Part shown: positions 9,006 through 17,333 of the stretch, piece after piece
Layout of the letters: each line of letters begins with the position of its first letter
Numbering within the stretch: position 1 is the first letter of the stretch
Assembly: GCA_001604405.1 (NCBI GenBank)
Contig: LVBL01000041.1
Span: 20,449-84,448 of the forward strand
Direction of reading: 5' to 3'
From: Spirochaetales bacterium Spiro_10
Lineage (GTDB): Bacteria > Spirochaetota > Spirochaetia > Treponematales > Treponemataceae
DNA: 64,000 nt
Notes under the pieces: model-generated
The model's database searches: none
Told to the model about the DNA's origin: nothing
The model's input: the letters and a program-made list of their open reading frames with translations, nothing else
Made by a program: the position numbers and the translations under genes

Positions 9006-9602
9006 ATGGGTGAGATACGATCGGCGATAGACATAGCCCTGGAAAAAACCGCTCATATCGAGGGCGACAAGACAAGTTCGGAAAACCGGGAATTGAAGAA
9101 CGCGGGGAAGCGGGCGGCAAGCGAGTTTCTGGAGACGGAAAACCCCGAAACGCTCGCGAAGTCGCTCGCGGGAAAGGGAAGCGAGCAGTCCCGGATGATA
9201 CTCGAGGGAGCCCTTTCAATACTTATCGCGGCCGTCAAGCTTCCGGCCTCGGACGCCGATCTCGCGCGCTCGGACCGGATCGGCGCGGCCCTCGAGATCG
9301 CGTTGCCCGGGCGCGGGATGCAGCAGCTGTTCGCCCAGGTGGCGCAAATACTCAAGCAATACCTCGACGAACGGTCCAACCTCCGCGGGGCGCTCGAGCA
9401 GCAGTTCGCGCCGAAGCTGAAGGCGAAACAGCAGGAGCTCTCGCGGCGGTACGGGCAAAACGTACCGATGGACATCAACCAGGATCCCGAGTTCGTCTCG
9501 GCTTACTCGAAAAGCGCGCGCATGCTCGAACAGAAATACGGTGCCATCGTCGACGAGATACGCTTCCGCGTTCGGGAAGCGGCAGGAATGCCCGAGGAGT
9601 GA
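9006..9602 (+). CDS. Conserved hypothetical protein (spirochaete-type, probably DUF6657-like)
   Basis: A 198-residue, mostly helical soluble protein with no signal peptide. I placed the start at the ATG at 9006 because a GGAGG sequence at 8995-8999 is correctly spaced before it. An upstream in-frame ATG at 8991 overlaps that site and is less likely. The sequence is rich in Glu, Lys and Ala and looks like a coiled-coil or helical-bundle protein. I do not recognise a function. It follows the cyclo-ligase gene closely. Confidence 0.7.
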   Translation: MGEIRSAIDIALEKTAHIEGDKTSSENRELKNAGKRAASEFLETENPETLAKSLAGKGSEQSRMILEGALSILIAAVKLPASDADLARSDRIGAALEIALPGRGMQQLFAQVAQILKQYLDERSNLRGALEQQFAPKLKAKQQELSRRYGQNVPMDINQDPEFVSAYSKSARMLEQKYGAIVDEIRFRVREAAGMPEE

Positions 9603-9703
9603 CGGAGCGGATGCACGCGGCCGACGCGCGCGGAATGCCGTTTCTCTTGACATTTTTTCCGCGTTCAGCTATTGTGACACTCGCCTGACGCGTTCAGGCT
9701 CTT

Positions 9704-9776
9704 TCCGCGGTAGCTCAGTCGGCAGAGCAAGTGGCTGTTAACCACTGGGTCCGGTGTTCGAATCACCGCCGCGGAG
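9704..9776 (+). tRNA. tRNA-Asn (anticodon GTT)
   Basis: A 73-nt cloverleaf: acceptor stem TCCGCGG/CCGCGGA, D-arm GCTC...GAGC, anticodon loop CTGTTAA (anticodon GTT), T-arm CGGTG TTCGAAT CACCG and discriminator G. CCA is not encoded. It is followed at once by a terminator. Confidence 0.97.
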
Positions 9777-9781
9777 CGACG

Positions 9782-9812
9782 AAACCCGTCCTTGCCAGGA
9801 CGGGTTTTTTAT
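9782..9812. terminator. Rho-independent terminator after tRNA-Asn
   Basis: Inverted repeat AAACCCGTCCT / AGGACGGGTTT around a TGCC loop, followed by a T-run on the plus strand. It ends the tRNA-Asn transcript. The short A-run on the left could also help stop the convergent PhoH-type gene. Confidence 0.92.
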
Positions 9813-9831
9813 TGGTCGCACGGTTTCGCCG

Positions 9832-11163
9832 CTACAGAAGGTCGCTCGCGAGTTCCGCGAGGTAGCTCCGCTCGCTTTTTACCAGATGCACGTGGGTAAA
9901 GAGGTCCTGGCCCTTCATCTTGTCGATGAGATAGCTCAGGCCGTTGGAACAGGAGTCGAGGTACGGCGAATCGATTTGCTGGACGTCGCCGGTGAACACC
10001 ATCTTGGTGCCCTCACCCGCCCGCGTGATTATCGTCTTGACCTCGTGCGGCGTCAGGTTCTGCGCCTCGTCGACTATGAAGAACGAGTTGGAAAGGCTCC
10101 GCCCGCGGATGTACGCGAGCGGGGTGATCGTGAGCTTCCCGTTTTTTTGCATCTCGTCGAGGTGCGTCACCTCTTTTCCGGTGGCGCGGAATTTCCGCTT
10201 GATCACCGCGAGATTGTCGAACAGGGGATTCATGTACGGGCCGATTTTCTCGTCCACGTCGCCGGGGAGAAAGCCGAGATCCCTGTTCGCGAGCGGGACG
10301 ATGGGCCGCGCGAGCAGTATCTGGTCGTACTCCCCTTCCTGCGCCACGGCCGCGGCGAGGGCGAGCAGGGTCTTTCCGGTTCCCGCCTTTCCCGATAGCG
10401 CGACGAGCTCTATGTCCCTGCGCGTGAGCGCGTCGAGCGAAAAGGCCTGCTCGGCGTTTCGCGGCTCTATCCCGTAGCACCGCTTCTTCTCGACGCGGCT
10501 GATGAGGCCCGTCTGGCGCGAGTAATGACCGAGGGCGCTCGCCGTGCCGTTTTTCAGGATGTAGTACTGATTCGCCGCGGGGGTCTTCCTGAAGCCGAAC
10601 TCGGCGAGGGGGATGCCCTCTCCGTCCTCGTAGAGGCGCGCGATGAGCGAGGCGTCGAGCCCCTCGATCGTCTCGATGTTCCGGTCGATGAGGGAAACGT
10701 CGCGTATCTTGTCGTTCTCGTAGTCCTCGGAACTGAGGCCGAGCGACTTCGCCTTCATGCGGAGGTTGATGTCCTTGGAAACGAGGATAACCTTCCGGGA
10801 GGGATTCCTCGAGGCGACGTATTCGGTAATCGCGAGAATCCGATGGTCCGCGGTCTGTTCCGGGAAGGACTCCGCGAGGGTTTTCGAAAAGGGTTTCCCC
10901 GTCTCGATAAAAAGCTTCCCGAGCCTCGGCCCGAGCCGCAAGCCCTCGGTGAAGATGGCGTCCCCCGCTATTAGATCGAGCTGGCGGGTAAACTCGCGCG
11001 CGTGAAAGTTGATGAGATCGTTGCCCTTCTTGAACTTGTCGAGTTCCTCGAGCACGGTGATCGGCAGGACGATGTCGTTGTCCTCGAACCGGTAGATGCA
11101 GCTGTAATCGTGCAGGATGACGTTGGTGTCCAGCAGAAATATCTTGGTGCTTTTTTTGGCCAT
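9832..11163 (-). CDS. PhoH-family ATPase with N-terminal PIN domain
   Basis: A 443-residue protein with two parts. Residues about 7-140 are a PIN ribonuclease-like domain (LLDTNVILHD with the first acidic residue). Residues about 235-440 are a PhoH-type P-loop ATPase with Walker A GKAGTGKT and Walker B FFIVDEAQN followed by the TGDVQQID sensor. This PIN-PhoH order is the YlaK/PhoH2 type, proposed to be an RNA helicase-nuclease acting in RNA turnover. It is a single gene, divergent from the GH5 gene. Confidence 0.9.
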   Translation of the reverse strand: MAKKSTKIFLLDTNVILHDYSCIYRFEDNDIVLPITVLEELDKFKKGNDLINFHAREFTRQLDLIAGDAIFTEGLRLGPRLGKLFIETGKPFSKTLAESFPEQTADHRILAITEYVASRNPSRKVILVSKDINLRMKAKSLGLSSEDYENDKIRDVSLIDRNIETIEGLDASLIARLYEDGEGIPLAEFGFRKTPAANQYYILKNGTASALGHYSRQTGLISRVEKKRCYGIEPRNAEQAFSLDALTRRDIELVALSGKAGTGKTLLALAAAVAQEGEYDQILLARPIVPLANRDLGFLPGDVDEKIGPYMNPLFDNLAVIKRKFRATGKEVTHLDEMQKNGKLTITPLAYIRGRSLSNSFFIVDEAQNLTPHEVKTIITRAGEGTKMVFTGDVQQIDSPYLDSCSNGLSYLIDKMKGQDLFTHVHLVKSERSYLAELASDLL

Positions 11164-11259
11164 ACTTCCCTACCCGGTTGTATGATACCCCGGTTTCCAG
11201 CCAAAGTAAACGATAGCCTTTGTCAGAAATATGTTATATAATGTTGTTCGGAGAAACAA

Positions 11260-12465
11260 ATGAAACGCGTACTAGTAATCGTCTGCATACTCGTTACCCT
11301 CGGCATCTCGGCGCTCGGCTGCTCCTCAGGCTCAATCGCGGACATCTCGGGCTACATCCCGCCCGAGGAGACCTATGGCGGACAACCGATAGCGCCTGAG
11401 AGCGCGAACTTCTCGGCGACCGCCCGCGCCTTCGTCGCGGGTATGGGAACGGGATGGAATCTCGGCAACACCCTCGACGCCCATGGCGTGTCGGGCCTCG
11501 ACTCCGAGACCTACTGGGGCCAGCCGGCGACAACCAAGGCGATGATGGAAGGGCTCTACGAGTCCGGCATCAGGACGGTGCGCATCCCGGTGTCCTGGCA
11601 CGATCACGTGAACGCCGCCTACACCATCGACCCGGCCTGGATGGCCCGCGTGCGCCAGGTCGTCGATTACGCGGTCGACTCGGGCCTCTACGTGATCATC
11701 AACATCCACCACGACAACGAGGAAGGGTTTTATTTCCCCGACCCGCGTTACCGCGTGCGCTCGCTCGCCTACGTGACCCGGATTTGGAAGCAGATCGCCC
11801 TCGAGTTCCGGAATTACGACGAGAAGCTCGTCTTCGAGCTCTTGAACGAGCCCCGTCTCACCGGCTACGTAAACGAGTGGAACTGGCTCGAAACGGACCC
11901 CGCGCTCGCGGACGCGGCCGGACTTATCGGCGAGATGGAACAGGCGGCCCTCGACGCGATCCGCGCGACGGAAAGCAACAACGCGAGCCGCTTCGTCATG
12001 ATTACCCCCTACGTCGCCTCGCCGTGGGCGGCGTTTTCGGGCAAGTTCGTCATACCGGAGGATTCGGCCGACGACAAGCTCATCCTCTCGGTGCACGCCT
12101 ACGCGCCCTACCCCTTCGCGATGGAAGACCCGGGCGTCAGTGTCTTCACGAACGCGCACAAAACCGAAATCGACTCCTTCATGGGCCGTCTCAACGCGGA
12201 GTTCGTCACCGTCAGGGACATGCCCGTCATCATAGGCGAATACGGGGCCACGAACAAGGACAACCTTTCCGAACGCGAGGCCTGGTTTTCGTATTACGTG
12301 GGTAAGGCCGCGGAATACGGGATGTGCGCGATCCTTTGGGACAACGGCAATTACCAAATCCCCGCGTCGGGAAAGTTCTCCGAACTCTACGGGTTTTATA
12401 ACCGCACGTCGCAAAGCTGGTACTTCCCGACGATACTCGCCGCGATACTCGGCGCGCTCGACTGA
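11260..12465 (+). CDS. Glycoside hydrolase family 5 lipoprotein (endoglucanase/xyloglucanase type)
   Basis: A 401-residue lipoprotein with a signal peptide ending in SALGC (lipidated Cys21), so it should sit on a membrane surface. Residues about 55-395 form a GH5 TIM barrel with the GWNLGNTLDA block, the acid/base Glu197 in ELLNEPR and the nucleophile Glu327 in IGEYG. The family cleaves beta-1,4-glucans such as cellulose, xyloglucan or mannan; the block pattern is closest to GH5_4 by eye. A TATAAT box lies at 11237-11242, before a GGAG site. It borders an arabinofuranosidase and sugar-transport locus. Confidence 0.9.
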   Translation: MKRVLVIVCILVTLGISALGCSSGSIADISGYIPPEETYGGQPIAPESANFSATARAFVAGMGTGWNLGNTLDAHGVSGLDSETYWGQPATTKAMMEGLYESGIRTVRIPVSWHDHVNAAYTIDPAWMARVRQVVDYAVDSGLYVIINIHHDNEEGFYFPDPRYRVRSLAYVTRIWKQIALEFRNYDEKLVFELLNEPRLTGYVNEWNWLETDPALADAAGLIGEMEQAALDAIRATESNNASRFVMITPYVASPWAAFSGKFVIPEDSADDKLILSVHAYAPYPFAMEDPGVSVFTNAHKTEIDSFMGRLNAEFVTVRDMPVIIGEYGATNKDNLSEREAWFSYYVGKAAEYGMCAILWDNGNYQIPASGKFSELYGFYNRTSQSWYFPTILAAILGALD

Positions 12466-12497
12466 GCAGGCTCGACTGAGCGCGTCGGTCCGGCGCG

Positions 12498-14009
12498 TCA
12501 GGAATACGATACGCGGATGAGGTTCCAGGACAGGGGTGGCAGCCGCGCGAGCAGGCGGTCGCCCTCGACGCGCGCTCCGTTTTCCGCGCGGGGCGCGACA
12601 CGGTCGGGAGCGTCCCGCCCGTTGGCCGCGAGCGGATCCGGATCCGCGAGGACGACGTGCTCGACGACCGAAATCCCCGCGAAGCCCGAAAGCCTCGCCT
12701 CGAGGGAGAGGGCCTCGGTTTCGTGCCTGTTCACGCAGAAAAAGGAGACCTCGCTGTCGGTACGCCGCAAGACCGCTATGGCCTCGAGATAGGGCACCGT
12801 GCCGTACTCCCCCGATTCGTACCCCGTTGACTCGATCCTCGTTTCAAGGACCTCCCCGCGCCCGTAGCGCGAACAGTGAAGGAAGGGATAATAGATCGTC
12901 TGCCGCCAGGCGCGTCCGCTGGTATCGGTCATGATGGGGGCGATGGTGTTCACCAGTTGCGCGAGGCATGCCATGCGCACGGAATCCGCGTGCCGCAAAA
13001 GGACGATGAGGAAACAGCCGACGACGAGCGCGTCCTCGACGTTGTACCGGTCCTCGAGGAGCCGCCGTCCGACGCCCCACAGGTCATCGTCGCTCTCCGC
13101 TCCCAGGGAATGATACCAGACGTTCCACTCGTCGACCGAAAGCCTGACCGTCTTCTTGCTCCGTTTCTTCGCCTTGACGAACCGTACCGTGCTCTCGACG
13201 GTCTGGATGAAGTGCTCGAATTTCACCGATTCGGCGAGAAACAGCGGGCGGTCGTCTTTTTCCTTTCTGGCGTAAATGTGAAGGGAGATGAAATCGACGT
13301 GCTCGTAGCAGTATTCGAGCACGGTCGCCTCCCATTGCGGAAAGGTCGGCATGCCGGGTCCCGAACTGCCGCAGACGACGAGGTCGAGCGTGGGGTCAAA
13401 GAGCTTGAGGGCCTTCGCGACCTCGGCGGCGAGCTTGCCGTACTCGTCGGCGGTCTTGCATCCGATTTGCCAAGGACCGTCCATCTCGTTGCCGAGGCAC
13501 CATACGCGGAAATCGTAGGGCTTCTCGGCGCCGTGCGCGCGCCTGAGGTCGCTCCAGTAGAGGCCTCCGGGATGGTTGCAGTATTCGACGAGGTTGCGCG
13601 CCTCCTCGATGCCGCGGGTCCCGAGGTTGATCGCCATCATGACGCTGCTGTCCGCCTTCTTGGCCCACCGGCAGAATTCGTCGAGACCGACGGTATTCGG
13701 CTCGGTCGCCTTCCAGGCGAGGTCCATGCGGCGCGGGCGGTCCCCGACCGGTCCGACGCCGTCTTCCCACTTGTAGGCCGACACGTAATTTCCGCCGGGA
13801 TACCGGATGACCGGCACGCGCAATTCGCGCACCAGCTCCAGAACGTCCGTCCTGAAGCCGTCTTCGTCCGCGAGCTCGTGATCGGGCTGGTACACGCCGC
13901 CGTATATCGCGCGGCCAAGATGTTCCACGAACGAGCCGAAAAGCCTTTCGTCCACCGTTGCAAGGATCGACTCCCTGTCGACCCGGATTCGTGCGATGCT
14001 GTCTCCCAT
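12498..14009 (-). CDS. abfA: Alpha-L-arabinofuranosidase, GH51
   Basis: A 503-residue intracellular enzyme (no signal peptide) that removes terminal arabinose from arabino-oligosaccharides. The GH51 signatures are clear: FGSFVEHLGRAIYGG near residue 25, the acid/base Glu175 in CLGNEMDG and the nucleophile Glu294 in SVDEWNVW. Length is normal for the family. It is the last gene of a minus-strand operon: binding protein, two permeases, then this enzyme. That order suggests import of arabinose-containing oligosaccharides followed by cytoplasmic cleavage. Confidence 0.95.
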   Translation of the reverse strand: MGDSIARIRVDRESILATVDERLFGSFVEHLGRAIYGGVYQPDHELADEDGFRTDVLELVRELRVPVIRYPGGNYVSAYKWEDGVGPVGDRPRRMDLAWKATEPNTVGLDEFCRWAKKADSSVMMAINLGTRGIEEARNLVEYCNHPGGLYWSDLRRAHGAEKPYDFRVWCLGNEMDGPWQIGCKTADEYGKLAAEVAKALKLFDPTLDLVVCGSSGPGMPTFPQWEATVLEYCYEHVDFISLHIYARKEKDDRPLFLAESVKFEHFIQTVESTVRFVKAKKRSKKTVRLSVDEWNVWYHSLGAESDDDLWGVGRRLLEDRYNVEDALVVGCFLIVLLRHADSVRMACLAQLVNTIAPIMTDTSGRAWRQTIYYPFLHCSRYGRGEVLETRIESTGYESGEYGTVPYLEAIAVLRRTDSEVSFFCVNRHETEALSLEARLSGFAGISVVEHVVLADPDPLAANGRDAPDRVAPRAENGARVEGDRLLARLPPLSWNLIRVSYS

Positions 14010-14050
14010 CGGTTCCTTTACCTCACCAAGTGCCCTTCGGCCGGGCGGCG

Positions 14051-14902
14051 TCAGCCTTTGACCGCGCCGGCTGCCAATCCCGACACGATGTGTTTTTGCG
14101 CATAGAGATAAAACGCTATCGCCGGGGCCATGCAGATCACGAAAAACGCGAGTATGATATTCCAGTCGGCGAGATACTGGCCGACGAAATCCATGCTCCC
14201 CATCGGCAGCGTGTATTTGTCCCTGTCGTTGAGGATGATCAGCGGCAGGAAGAAATTATTCCAGCTCGTTACCATCGCGAGGACCGATATCGTCGCGATC
14301 GCCGGCCTCGACAAGGGTATCACGACATGGAACAAAAATCCCATCTTCCCGCATCCGTCTATCTTGACCGCGTCCTCGAGGTCCCCGGGTATTTGCCGGA
14401 TGAAGCCCTTGAAAATCAGTATGTGGAACGGCAGAAGGAAGGCGGTCTGCGGCAAGATGACCCCGACATACGTGTCGAGCAGCTTGAAGGTGCGGAGCTG
14501 GATGTATATGGGAAGGATCGCCAGCGTCATGGGAAAGAGGAGGCCGAGCAGGAAGTACTGGTAGATCAGGTTCTTCGTCTTTACGTCGAACCTGCTCAGC
14601 GCGTACCCGGCCAGCCCCGCGGCGACGACGTCCAGCGCGACGGTCGCCGCCATTACGATCAGGGAGTTCCCGAGATAGAGGAAGAACCTGCTTTTGACGA
14701 AGATATTTACGTAGTTTTCGACATAGGCCGGCCGCGGCCATCCTACCGGATCAACGTTCAATTGGCCGATCGACTTGAATCCGCCGAGAACCGCGAGGTA
14801 GATTGGCAGAAGGACGACAAGCGCAAAGCCGGCCAGCAGGGCGTACTTCACGAACGTGAACGTAATGCCGCTTTTCGTCAGTCTCATACTCTGTGTTTTC
14901 AC
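14051..14902 (-). CDS. Carbohydrate ABC transporter permease (MalG/AraQ type)
   Basis: A 283-residue inner-membrane protein with about six transmembrane helices and the EAA loop typical of sugar-import permeases (EDAVKIDGCGKMGFLFHVVIP). Together with the next gene it should form the membrane channel. No ATPase gene is in this operon, so a shared MsmX-type ATPase elsewhere is likely. Its start overlaps the stop of the partner permease (ATGA). Confidence 0.93.
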   Translation of the reverse strand: MKTQSMRLTKSGITFTFVKYALLAGFALVVLLPIYLAVLGGFKSIGQLNVDPVGWPRPAYVENYVNIFVKSRFFLYLGNSLIVMAATVALDVVAAGLAGYALSRFDVKTKNLIYQYFLLGLLFPMTLAILPIYIQLRTFKLLDTYVGVILPQTAFLLPFHILIFKGFIRQIPGDLEDAVKIDGCGKMGFLFHVVIPLSRPAIATISVLAMVTSWNNFFLPLIILNDRDKYTLPMGSMDFVGQYLADWNIILAFFVICMAPAIAFYLYAQKHIVSGLAAGAVKG

Positions 14903-15789
14903 GCTTCCTCATCCCTCTTCGTAAGCCTTTGATAGAACACGTTCACGACGAGGCAGAGCGCGAATATCACGATTGCCGTCATGCTTCCAAAACCAATCTT
15001 GGACGACTTGATGCCGAACTTGTAGAGGTACACGACCGCCGTCTCGGCGGCGTGCACGGGGCCGCCCTGTCCCATCGACCATATGACGTCGAACACCTGC
15101 AAGGAGCCGATGATGCAGAAGAAAAGGGACATCTGTATCGCAGACCGCATGAAGGGCAGCGTAATGTTCAAGAAGGACTGCAGGGGGCTCGCGCCGTCGA
15201 TGCGGGCCGCCTCGTAGTACTCGGCCGGTATTCCCTGGAGGCCGGCGACGTACAGGATCATGTGAAAGCCGAAGTATTTCCAGAAGATGACGAAGAGGAT
15301 CGCGGGAAAGACGGTTTCCGGATTCGCGAGAAAACCCTGATACGCGTAATCCGGAAGGACGGCCGCGAACACCTGCTTCAGGAGCCCGAATTGGGGATGA
15401 TAGATGAACCGCCAGATGACGCCGGTGATGATCTCCGAAAGGATATACGGCAGAAAGAAAATCGTGCGAAAGAGAATCAGATGCCTGCGGTAGTTCCCGC
15501 TTACCAGTATCGCGAGCAAAAAGGCGATCGGAAGCTGGACGATGACGGAGAAAGCGATGACTATCCCGTTGTTCCTGAGCGCGTTCCAGAACAGGGGGTC
15601 CCGCATGAGCGTAAAGAAATTCTCGAGACCCACGAATTTTTTCAGCGGCCCGAAGCCGTTCCAGTTGTAAAACGAGAAAAAGACCGTATTGATGACGGGA
15701 TATACGATAAACGCGGTAACGAGAAGGAACGCGGGCGCCAGCAACAGATAAAAAACCAAGGTTTCGCGACTCTTCGATGTGGCGCCCAT
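14899..15789 (-). CDS. Carbohydrate ABC transporter permease (MalF/UgpA/AraP type)
   Basis: A 296-residue permease with six or more transmembrane segments and the EAA motif in EYYEAARIDGASPLQSFLNI. It is the partner of the following MalG-type permease. It lies 58 bases downstream of the substrate-binding protein gene, with a strong stem-loop in that gap, and its GTG/ATG region is preceded by AAGGAGGGG. Confidence 0.93.
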   Translation of the reverse strand: MGATSKSRETLVFYLLLAPAFLLVTAFIVYPVINTVFFSFYNWNGFGPLKKFVGLENFFTLMRDPLFWNALRNNGIVIAFSVIVQLPIAFLLAILVSGNYRRHLILFRTIFFLPYILSEIITGVIWRFIYHPQFGLLKQVFAAVLPDYAYQGFLANPETVFPAILFVIFWKYFGFHMILYVAGLQGIPAEYYEAARIDGASPLQSFLNITLPFMRSAIQMSLFFCIIGSLQVFDVIWSMGQGGPVHAAETAVVYLYKFGIKSSKIGFGSMTAIVIFALCLVVNVFYQRLTKRDEEA

Positions 15790-15807
15790 GCGCTCCCCTC
15801 CTTGCGA

Positions 15808-15833
15808 AGGCGGAGGGCTCGAACCCTCCGCCT
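15808..15833 (-). promoter_or_regulatory. Intercistronic stem-loop between binding-protein and permease genes
   Basis: Perfect 10-bp stem AGGCGGAGGG/CCCTCCGCCT with a six-base loop. On the transcribed minus strand it is not followed by a U-run, so it is not a full terminator. In malE-malF-like operons such structures protect the upstream mRNA and give more binding protein than permease; that role is inferred here. Confidence 0.7.
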
Positions 15834-15847
15834 GATGCGTTTTTTTT

Positions 15848-17134
15848 TTACTTCTCGGCCTTGTACGACTTGTCTATGGCGGCCGCGGCCGCTTCCGGCG
15901 TAATCGTGCCGGCAAAGAGGCCCTGCGTGACGTCCTTGACGACCTCTCCGGTAGCGGGAGGCAGGTACTGGTCGTAATAGAGCTGGAAATAGCTCGCCTC
16001 GCCGACGGCCTTGTTGATGGCGATGAGGTTCGGGTCCGTGAGCGCGGTCTCGGCCCCGATGGCGGTCGGAACGATGCCCAAGGGTCCGGTGGTGAGGAAC
16101 TTCTGCGTCTCGATGTTCGTTATGAACTTCAGGAACTCGACCGCTTCCTTCGGCGCGTTTTTCCCGATGACGAGACCGTCGCCGCCGCCCATCAGGTCGG
16201 TGAGCTTGCCCTTTCCGCCTTCGACCGCGGGGAAGGACATGAAGCCGAGCTTGTCGCCGATTCCCTGTTTCGACTCGGACGATCCGATCTGGACGGCCGG
16301 GGCCCACTGGCCCATGAGCTCCATGGCGGCCTTTCCGTTACCCATCAGGGCGGCCTGGTCGCCGCCGTAGGTCGCGGCGAGGAATCCCTCCTGGAAGGGC
16401 TTCAGGTCGATGAGCTCCTTGAGAAGTACGCCGGCTTTTACGAAGGGTTCGTCGGTAAACGAACCGTTGCCGATCGTCGCCTTGTCGAAGGCCTCTTTAC
16501 CGCCAAGCCGGACGGCGAGATACACCCACCAGAAATGGCCCGGCCACTTGTCACCCTCGCCGAGGGCGATGGGGGTAATGCCGGCGGCCTTGAGTTTCTT
16601 GACGCAATCGAGGAAATCCTTCCACGTCTCGGGGGGAGTCGTATACCCGACCTTGGCGAGCAGGTCCTTGTTATACCATATGCCGACGCCGCCCATGGTG
16701 TACGGAAGACCGTAGATCTTGTCCTTGTAGCTGTACACGCCCACGGCGCCCGCGCCGATCTTGCTGTCCCAGTTTTTCTTGTATTCGTTGGTGATATCCT
16801 TGAGGAGTCCCGACTCGGCGAAGGAGTTCATCACGCCGCCGCCCCAGCTTCTGAAGATATCGGGGGGATTCCCGGACTGCATGACCGTCGCAAGCTTGCT
16901 CTTGTAGGCCTCGTTCTCGAGAACGGTGATCTTGATGTCGACGTTCGGATGCTTTTCCATGAACTTGGCCGCGATCTTTTCCCATTCCGGATAGTGCAGG
17001 TCATTGCTGTCCAGGTGCCAGAAATCGATTGTCACCTTGCCACCGGCGGTTTTATCCTTGCCGGAGCAGGAAATGGCCACGCACGCGATCGTGAGGATAA
17101 TCAGTATCCCCGCTAGTCCCTTTCTTAGAACCAT
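15848..17134 (-). CDS. Sugar ABC transporter substrate-binding lipoprotein
   Basis: A 428-residue extracytoplasmic solute-binding protein of the family 1 (MalE-like) type. The lipobox is VAISC (Cys23). The mature part opens with KVTIDFWHLDSND and contains the PDIFRSWGGG ligand-loop pattern. An AAAAGGAGGACCGA ribosome-binding site precedes the ATG. It is the first gene of the transport/arabinofuranosidase operon and is divergent from an ArsR-type regulator. The ligand is probably an arabino- or xylo-oligosaccharide, inferred from the GH51 gene. Confidence 0.93.
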   Translation of the reverse strand: MVLRKGLAGILIILTIACVAISCSGKDKTAGGKVTIDFWHLDSNDLHYPEWEKIAAKFMEKHPNVDIKITVLENEAYKSKLATVMQSGNPPDIFRSWGGGVMNSFAESGLLKDITNEYKKNWDSKIGAGAVGVYSYKDKIYGLPYTMGGVGIWYNKDLLAKVGYTTPPETWKDFLDCVKKLKAAGITPIALGEGDKWPGHFWWVYLAVRLGGKEAFDKATIGNGSFTDEPFVKAGVLLKELIDLKPFQEGFLAATYGGDQAALMGNGKAAMELMGQWAPAVQIGSSESKQGIGDKLGFMSFPAVEGGKGKLTDLMGGGDGLVIGKNAPKEAVEFLKFITNIETQKFLTTGPLGIVPTAIGAETALTDPNLIAINKAVGEASYFQLYYDQYLPPATGEVVKDVTQGLFAGTITPEAAAAAIDKSYKAEK

Positions 17135-17204
17135 TCGGTCCTCCTTTTCCTTTCTTGTGCGGTAGTGTAACCCGGAAAAAAACGGCTGTCAATTTTTTTG
17201 TTAT

Positions 17205-17223
17205 GTATCCGTTATTATGATAT
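17205..17223. promoter_or_regulatory. Operator copy 1 (TATCC-GTTATTA-TGATA)
   Basis: First of two 19-bp imperfect inverted repeats sharing an 18-bp core ATCnGTTATTRTGATATA. It lies about 70 bases before the binding-protein gene. The second copy sits 86 bp away, close to eight helical turns, which would permit looping by one regulator bound at both sites. Confidence 0.65.
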
Positions 17224-17290
17224 ATAAAGAAAGCGCAACCTTGTAAACATTGATGAATTGGTTTATATCTTCACTTATTGTTCTTTTAAT

Positions 17291-17309
17291 ATATCAGTTA
17301 TTGTGATAT
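17291..17309. promoter_or_regulatory. Operator copy 2 (ATATCA-GTTATTG-TGATAT)
   Basis: Inverted repeat with perfect 6-bp arms ATATCA/TGATAT around GTTATTG, located 25 bases before the regulator start. It matches copy 1 at 17205-17223 and is a likely autoregulatory site for the adjacent ArsR-type protein. Confidence 0.7.
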
Positions 17310-17333
17310 AAATAACCACAAGGAAGCAATCCA

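Noticed and set aside
9783..9807. Possible attachment site next to tRNA-Asn
   Set aside because: No integrase, no repeat of the tRNA 3' end and no mobile genes follow; the sequence is a simple terminator.
12456..12481. 12-bp direct repeat GCTCGACTGAGC at the end of the GH5 gene
   Set aside because: Two short copies with one stop codon each; likely a small slippage duplication without further significance.
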